A stretch of DNA of 47,860 nucleotides from Mesorhizobium sp. (GTDB lineage Bacteria > Pseudomonadota > Alphaproteobacteria > Rhizobiales > Rhizobiaceae): contig NZ_JAFKIC010000131.1 of the NCBI RefSeq assembly GCF_017306585.1, positions 1 through 47,860 of the forward strand, written 5' to 3'. Under the pieces are notes generated by a model. It worked only from the letters and a program-made list of their open reading frames with translations, ran no database searches and was not told the DNA's origin. Of the stretch, positions 45,293 through 47,860 are shown piece by piece. The translations under genes were made by a program, and so were the position numbers. Every line of letters begins with the position of its first letter. Within the stretch, counting starts at the first letter, position 1.

Positions 45293-46300
45293 ATGCGCGC
45301 CAGCGACCTGCTCCACCCCCGGCCCGAGGGCCTTTACTGCCCGCCGGGCGATTTCTTCATCGATCCGGTGCGGCCGGTGGACCGGGCGCTGATCACGCAC
45401 GGCCATTCCGACCATGCGCGTTCCGGCCATCGCTCGGTGCTCGCCACCCGGCAGACGCTCGACATTATGGGCCTGCGCTATGGTGCGGATTTTGCCGGCA
45501 CGACCCAGGCGGCGGCGTTGGGCGAAACGATTGTCCTCAATGGCGTCAACATCTCCTTCCATCCGGCGGGGCACGTGCTGGGCTCGGCGCAGATCTCCGT
45601 GGAACATCAGGACATGCGCATTGTCGCCTCCGGCGACTACAAGCGGCGCAGGGATGCAACTTGCGCGCCGTTCGAACCGATCCGCTGCGACGTGTTCATC
45701 ACCGAGGCGACCTTCGGCCTGCCGGTGTTCCGCCATCCGCCCGATACGGAGGAAATAGCTCGCCTGCTGAAATCGGCGGCGCAGTTTCCCGAACGCTCGC
45801 ATCTGGTCGGCGCCTACGCGCTCGGCAAGGCGCAGCGCGTGATGCGGCTGCTGCGCGATGCGGGCCATGACAAGCCACTCTACATCCATGGCGCACTGGC
45901 GAAGTTGAGCGAATACTACCAAAGCCAGGGCATCGATCTCGGCGTACTCGAACCGGCGACCGTGGAAGGTGGCAAGCAGGATTTCGCCGGCGCCATCGTG
46001 GTTGGTCCGCCATCGGCCTTCGCCGACCGCTGGGCGCGGCGCTTTCCCGATCCGATTTCGTGCTTCGCCTCGGGCTGGATGCGCATCCGCCAGCGCGCCA
46101 AGCAGGGCGGCGTCGAACTGCCGCTGATCATCTCGGACCATGCCGACTGGGACGAACTCACCGCCACCATCCGGGAAACCGGAGCCGAGGAAATCTGGGT
46201 CACCCACGGCCGCGAGGAGGCACTGGTGCGCTGGTGCGAACTCGAAGGCATCGCTGCCCGGCCGCTGCATCTGGTGGGGTATGAGGACGAGGGCGATTGA
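45293..46300 (+). CDS. ligase-associated MBL-fold DNA exonuclease
   Basis: 335-aa metallo-beta-lactamase-fold nuclease of the SNM1/Artemis-like group found next to ATP-dependent ligases. The metal motif HxHxDH lies at His36-His41 (THGHSDHARS), with further ligand blocks HPAGHVLGSAQI and ISDHADWDEL, and VTHGREEAL at the C-terminus. It would resect DNA ends for the ligase that follows 242 bases later. No lhr helicase or phosphoesterase gene is inside the window; they may lie beyond it. Confidence 0.87.
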   Translation: MRASDLLHPRPEGLYCPPGDFFIDPVRPVDRALITHGHSDHARSGHRSVLATRQTLDIMGLRYGADFAGTTQAAALGETIVLNGVNISFHPAGHVLGSAQISVEHQDMRIVASGDYKRRRDATCAPFEPIRCDVFITEATFGLPVFRHPPDTEEIARLLKSAAQFPERSHLVGAYALGKAQRVMRLLRDAGHDKPLYIHGALAKLSEYYQSQGIDLGVLEPATVEGGKQDFAGAIVVGPPSAFADRWARRFPDPISCFASGWMRIRQRAKQGGVELPLIISDHADWDELTATIRETGAEEIWVTHGREEALVRWCELEGIAARPLHLVGYEDEGD

Positions 46301-46342
46301 TGGTGCATTCTCATCCCTTAGTCGCCGACGCCGCGATCCTTC

Positions 46343-46502
46343 GCACCCCCCTCTGGCCTGCCGGCCATCTCCCCCGCAAGGGGGGAGATCAGATGTCACG
46401 ACGGTTTTCGCTAGTCATCAAGGTTACGGAATGCGCGGCGACGGCGAGGATGCCAATCTCCCCCCTTGCGGGGGAGATGGCCGGCAGGCCAGAGGGGGGT
46501 GC
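46343..46502. repeat. composite palindromic intergenic element, copy 2
   Basis: Arms 46343-46389 and 46456-46502 are a perfect 47-base inverted repeat around a 66-base spacer. Each arm has the hairpins GGCC-TGCC-GGCC and CTCCCCC-GCAA-GGGGGGAG. Compared with copy 1 at 17279-17459, the arm sequence is the same family, and the first hairpin shows a paired change (GTCC/GGAC there, GGCC/GGCC here). It lies between the exonuclease and ligase genes, in the direction of their transcription. Confidence 0.92.
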
Positions 46503-46541
46503 CTCGCGCCGGGTTTCGCTATTGGCGTGGCGTATCCTGCA

Positions 46542-47860
46542 ATGAACCGCTTCGCCGAACTCCTCGACCGACTGGTGTTGACGCCGTCGCGCAACGGCAA
46601 GCTCACTTTGCTCATCGACTATTTCAGGGCCGTCGAGGACCCCGATCGCGGCCTGGCCCTGGCCGCCATCACTGGCGATCTGAATATCGCGGCAGTCAAG
46701 CCGGCGATGCTGCGTGCGCTGGTCACCGAGCGCATGGACCCGGTGCTGTTCGGCTATTCCTACGACTATGTCGGCGATCTCGCCGAAACCGTGTCGCTGG
46801 TCTGGCCGCAGGTGCCCGGACGTATCGCGAACCGCGAGCCGACGCTCGGCGAGGTGGTGGCGCGGCTGCAGGCGGCCAGCCGTTCCGATGGACCGAAGGT
46901 GCTTGCCGGTCTGCTCGACAGCGCCGGCATCTCGTCGCGCTTTGCAATCATCAAGCTGGTCACCGGCGGCCTGCGCATCGGCGTATCGGCGCGGCTGGCC
47001 AAGCAGGCGCTGGCCGATTTCGGCAAGGTCGATGTCGCCGAGATCGAGGAGCTGTGGCACGGGCTGTCGCCGCCCTACACGGCGCTGTTCGCCTGGCTGG
47101 AAGGCAAGGGCGAGAAGCCGAGAAGCACCGCGCTGGCGCTGTTTCGCCCGGTGATGCTTTCAAATCCGGTCGGCGACGGCGACCTCGAAAAGCTCGACCC
47201 GGCCGACTATGCGGCGGAATGGAAATGGGATGGCATCCGCGTCCAGGCAGTGGCCGAGGGCGGCATTAGCCGGCTTTACTCGCGCACCGGCGACGACGTC
47301 TCCGGCGCCTTTCCCGACCTTGCCGAGGCCATGACTTTTTCGGCGGCGCTGGATGGCGAGTTGCTCGTCGGCGATCCGCGGGAGGCGACGGGAACCTTCT
47401 CGGACCTGCAGCAGCGGCTGAACCGCAAGACGGTGACGCCCAAGATGCAGCAGCGCTATCCGGCCTTCATGCGCTGTTACGATGTGCTCCAGATCGGTGA
47501 CGAGGATCTGCGCGGGCTGCCCTTCCACGAGCGGCGCGGCCGGCTCGAAGCCTTCGTCGGGACGCTCGACCCGAGCCGCTTCGATCTTTCGCCCTTTGTC
47601 GCGTTCACCGACTGGCAAGCGCTTGAGGAATTGCGCCGCACGCCACCGCACCCGATCATCGAAGGGGTGATGCTGAAACGCTGGGATTCGCCCTATGTCG
47701 CCGGCCGGCCGAAAGGGCCATGGTTCAAATGGAAGCGCGATCCGCACACGGTGGACGCGGTGCTGATGTATGCCCAGCGCGGCCATGGCAAACGCTCCAG
47801 CTTCTATTCGGATTACACGTTCGGTGTCTGGTCCGGGCCCGAGGGCGAGGAGGAACTGGT
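46542..47860 (+). CDS. ATP-dependent DNA ligase, cut by the window edge
   Basis: 439 complete codons are visible and the frame is open at the edge. The nucleotidyl-lysine motif I is EWKWDGIR with Lys228. Further motifs are LYSRTGDD, ALDGELLVG, EGVMLKRWDSPYVAGR and the motif-V segment WFKWKRD. A helical N-terminal domain (MNRFAELLDRLV, SRSDGPKVLAGLL) precedes the catalytic domain; the OB-fold is just starting at the edge. This is the type associated with an MBL exonuclease. The ATG at 46542 has no good ribosome site, so an alternative start is possible. Confidence 0.88.
   Translation, partial: MNRFAELLDRLVLTPSRNGKLTLLIDYFRAVEDPDRGLALAAITGDLNIAAVKPAMLRALVTERMDPVLFGYSYDYVGDLAETVSLVWPQVPGRIANREPTLGEVVARLQAASRSDGPKVLAGLLDSAGISSRFAIIKLVTGGLRIGVSARLAKQALADFGKVDVAEIEELWHGLSPPYTALFAWLEGKGEKPRSTALALFRPVMLSNPVGDGDLEKLDPADYAAEWKWDGIRVQAVAEGGISRLYSRTGDDVSGAFPDLAEAMTFSAALDGELLVGDPREATGTFSDLQQRLNRKTVTPKMQQRYPAFMRCYDVLQIGDEDLRGLPFHERRGRLEAFVGTLDPSRFDLSPFVAFTDWQALEELRRTPPHPIIEGVMLKRWDSPYVAGRPKGPWFKWKRDPHTVDAVLMYAQRGHGKRSSFYSDYTFGVWSGPEGEEEL

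Noticed and set aside
46466-47269. 267-codon frame across the start of the ligase
   Set aside because: It is a +1-type shadow; the ligase frame from 46542 carries the nucleotidyl-lysine motif and remains open to the window edge.
1-47860. tRNA genes, attachment sites or prophage borders
   Set aside because: I found no tRNA-like T-loop GTTCGANTC with matching acceptor stems, no integrase or transposase and no abrupt change in base composition.

Overview
The window looks like chromosomal DNA of a Rhizobiales alphaproteobacterium, most likely Mesorhizobium or a close relative. This rests on high GC with strong third-position bias, the tsaB-rimI-plsC gene order, a consensus rhizobial Irr (iron) box, a tandem yejA pair in front of yejBEF, an SRP RNA just upstream of dnaX, and intergenic C/G-rich palindromes of a kind I associate with rhizobial genomes. 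The genus is an inference from gene content, not from a search. No tRNA, rRNA, CRISPR, prophage or transposase gene is visible. Coding density is high and only one gap (8147-8575) exceeds 300 bases.

Layout. 1-2136 (minus): tsaB, rimI, plsC and the first 24 codons of a further gene, probably miaB. 2234-8146 (minus): an iron operon read in the order irpA (imelysin), bfd, bfr, di-haem oxidoreductase, second imelysin, DUF1513 protein, with a perfect Irr-type palindrome (8393-8415) in the promoter region. 8576-10429 (plus): an FAD-dependent ferredoxin-reductase-like enzyme followed by a ParD/ParE toxin-antitoxin pair. 10467-11744 (minus): gabT. 11985-17271 (plus): an RND efflux operon with two adaptor lipoproteins and one pump (TriABC-like arrangement), ending at a composite palindromic repeat. 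17474-22704 (minus): a complete Dpp/Opp-type ABC importer with an operator-like inverted repeat upstream.

22959-28990 (minus): lytic transglycosylase, recR, a SleB-type cell-wall hydrolase lipoprotein, an orphan 135-aa protein, ybaB, dnaX and the SRP RNA. 29139-30865 (plus): HIT protein, nudC and a Dabb-domain protein. 30902-32503 (minus): kdsB and pheA. 32695-33348 (plus): a membrane-anchored cytochrome c with a clear terminator. 33516-41177 (plus): yejA1-yejA2-yejB-yejE-yejF, tightly overlapped, then a GhrA-type 2-hydroxyacid dehydrogenase. 42147-45141 (minus): a P-loop kinase-like protein, a transglutaminase-like cysteine proteinase, a small lipoprotein and a TPR-methyltransferase. 45293 to the end (plus): an MBL-fold ligase-associated exonuclease, a second copy of the composite palindrome, and an ATP-dependent DNA ligase cut by the window edge.

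How the parts work together. The iron operon joins periplasmic iron-handling proteins of the imelysin/COG3487-3490 group to cytoplasmic iron storage (bacterioferritin) and release (Bfd) in one transcription unit under an apparent Irr site; this is the most coherent candidate for an under-described system here. The two composite palindromes share arms and a recognisable spacer, and one stem shows a compensatory base change, so they look like one structured, dispersed element. The Yej and Dpp operons are two separate peptide importers, and the Yej system has two binding proteins that seem to use different export routes.
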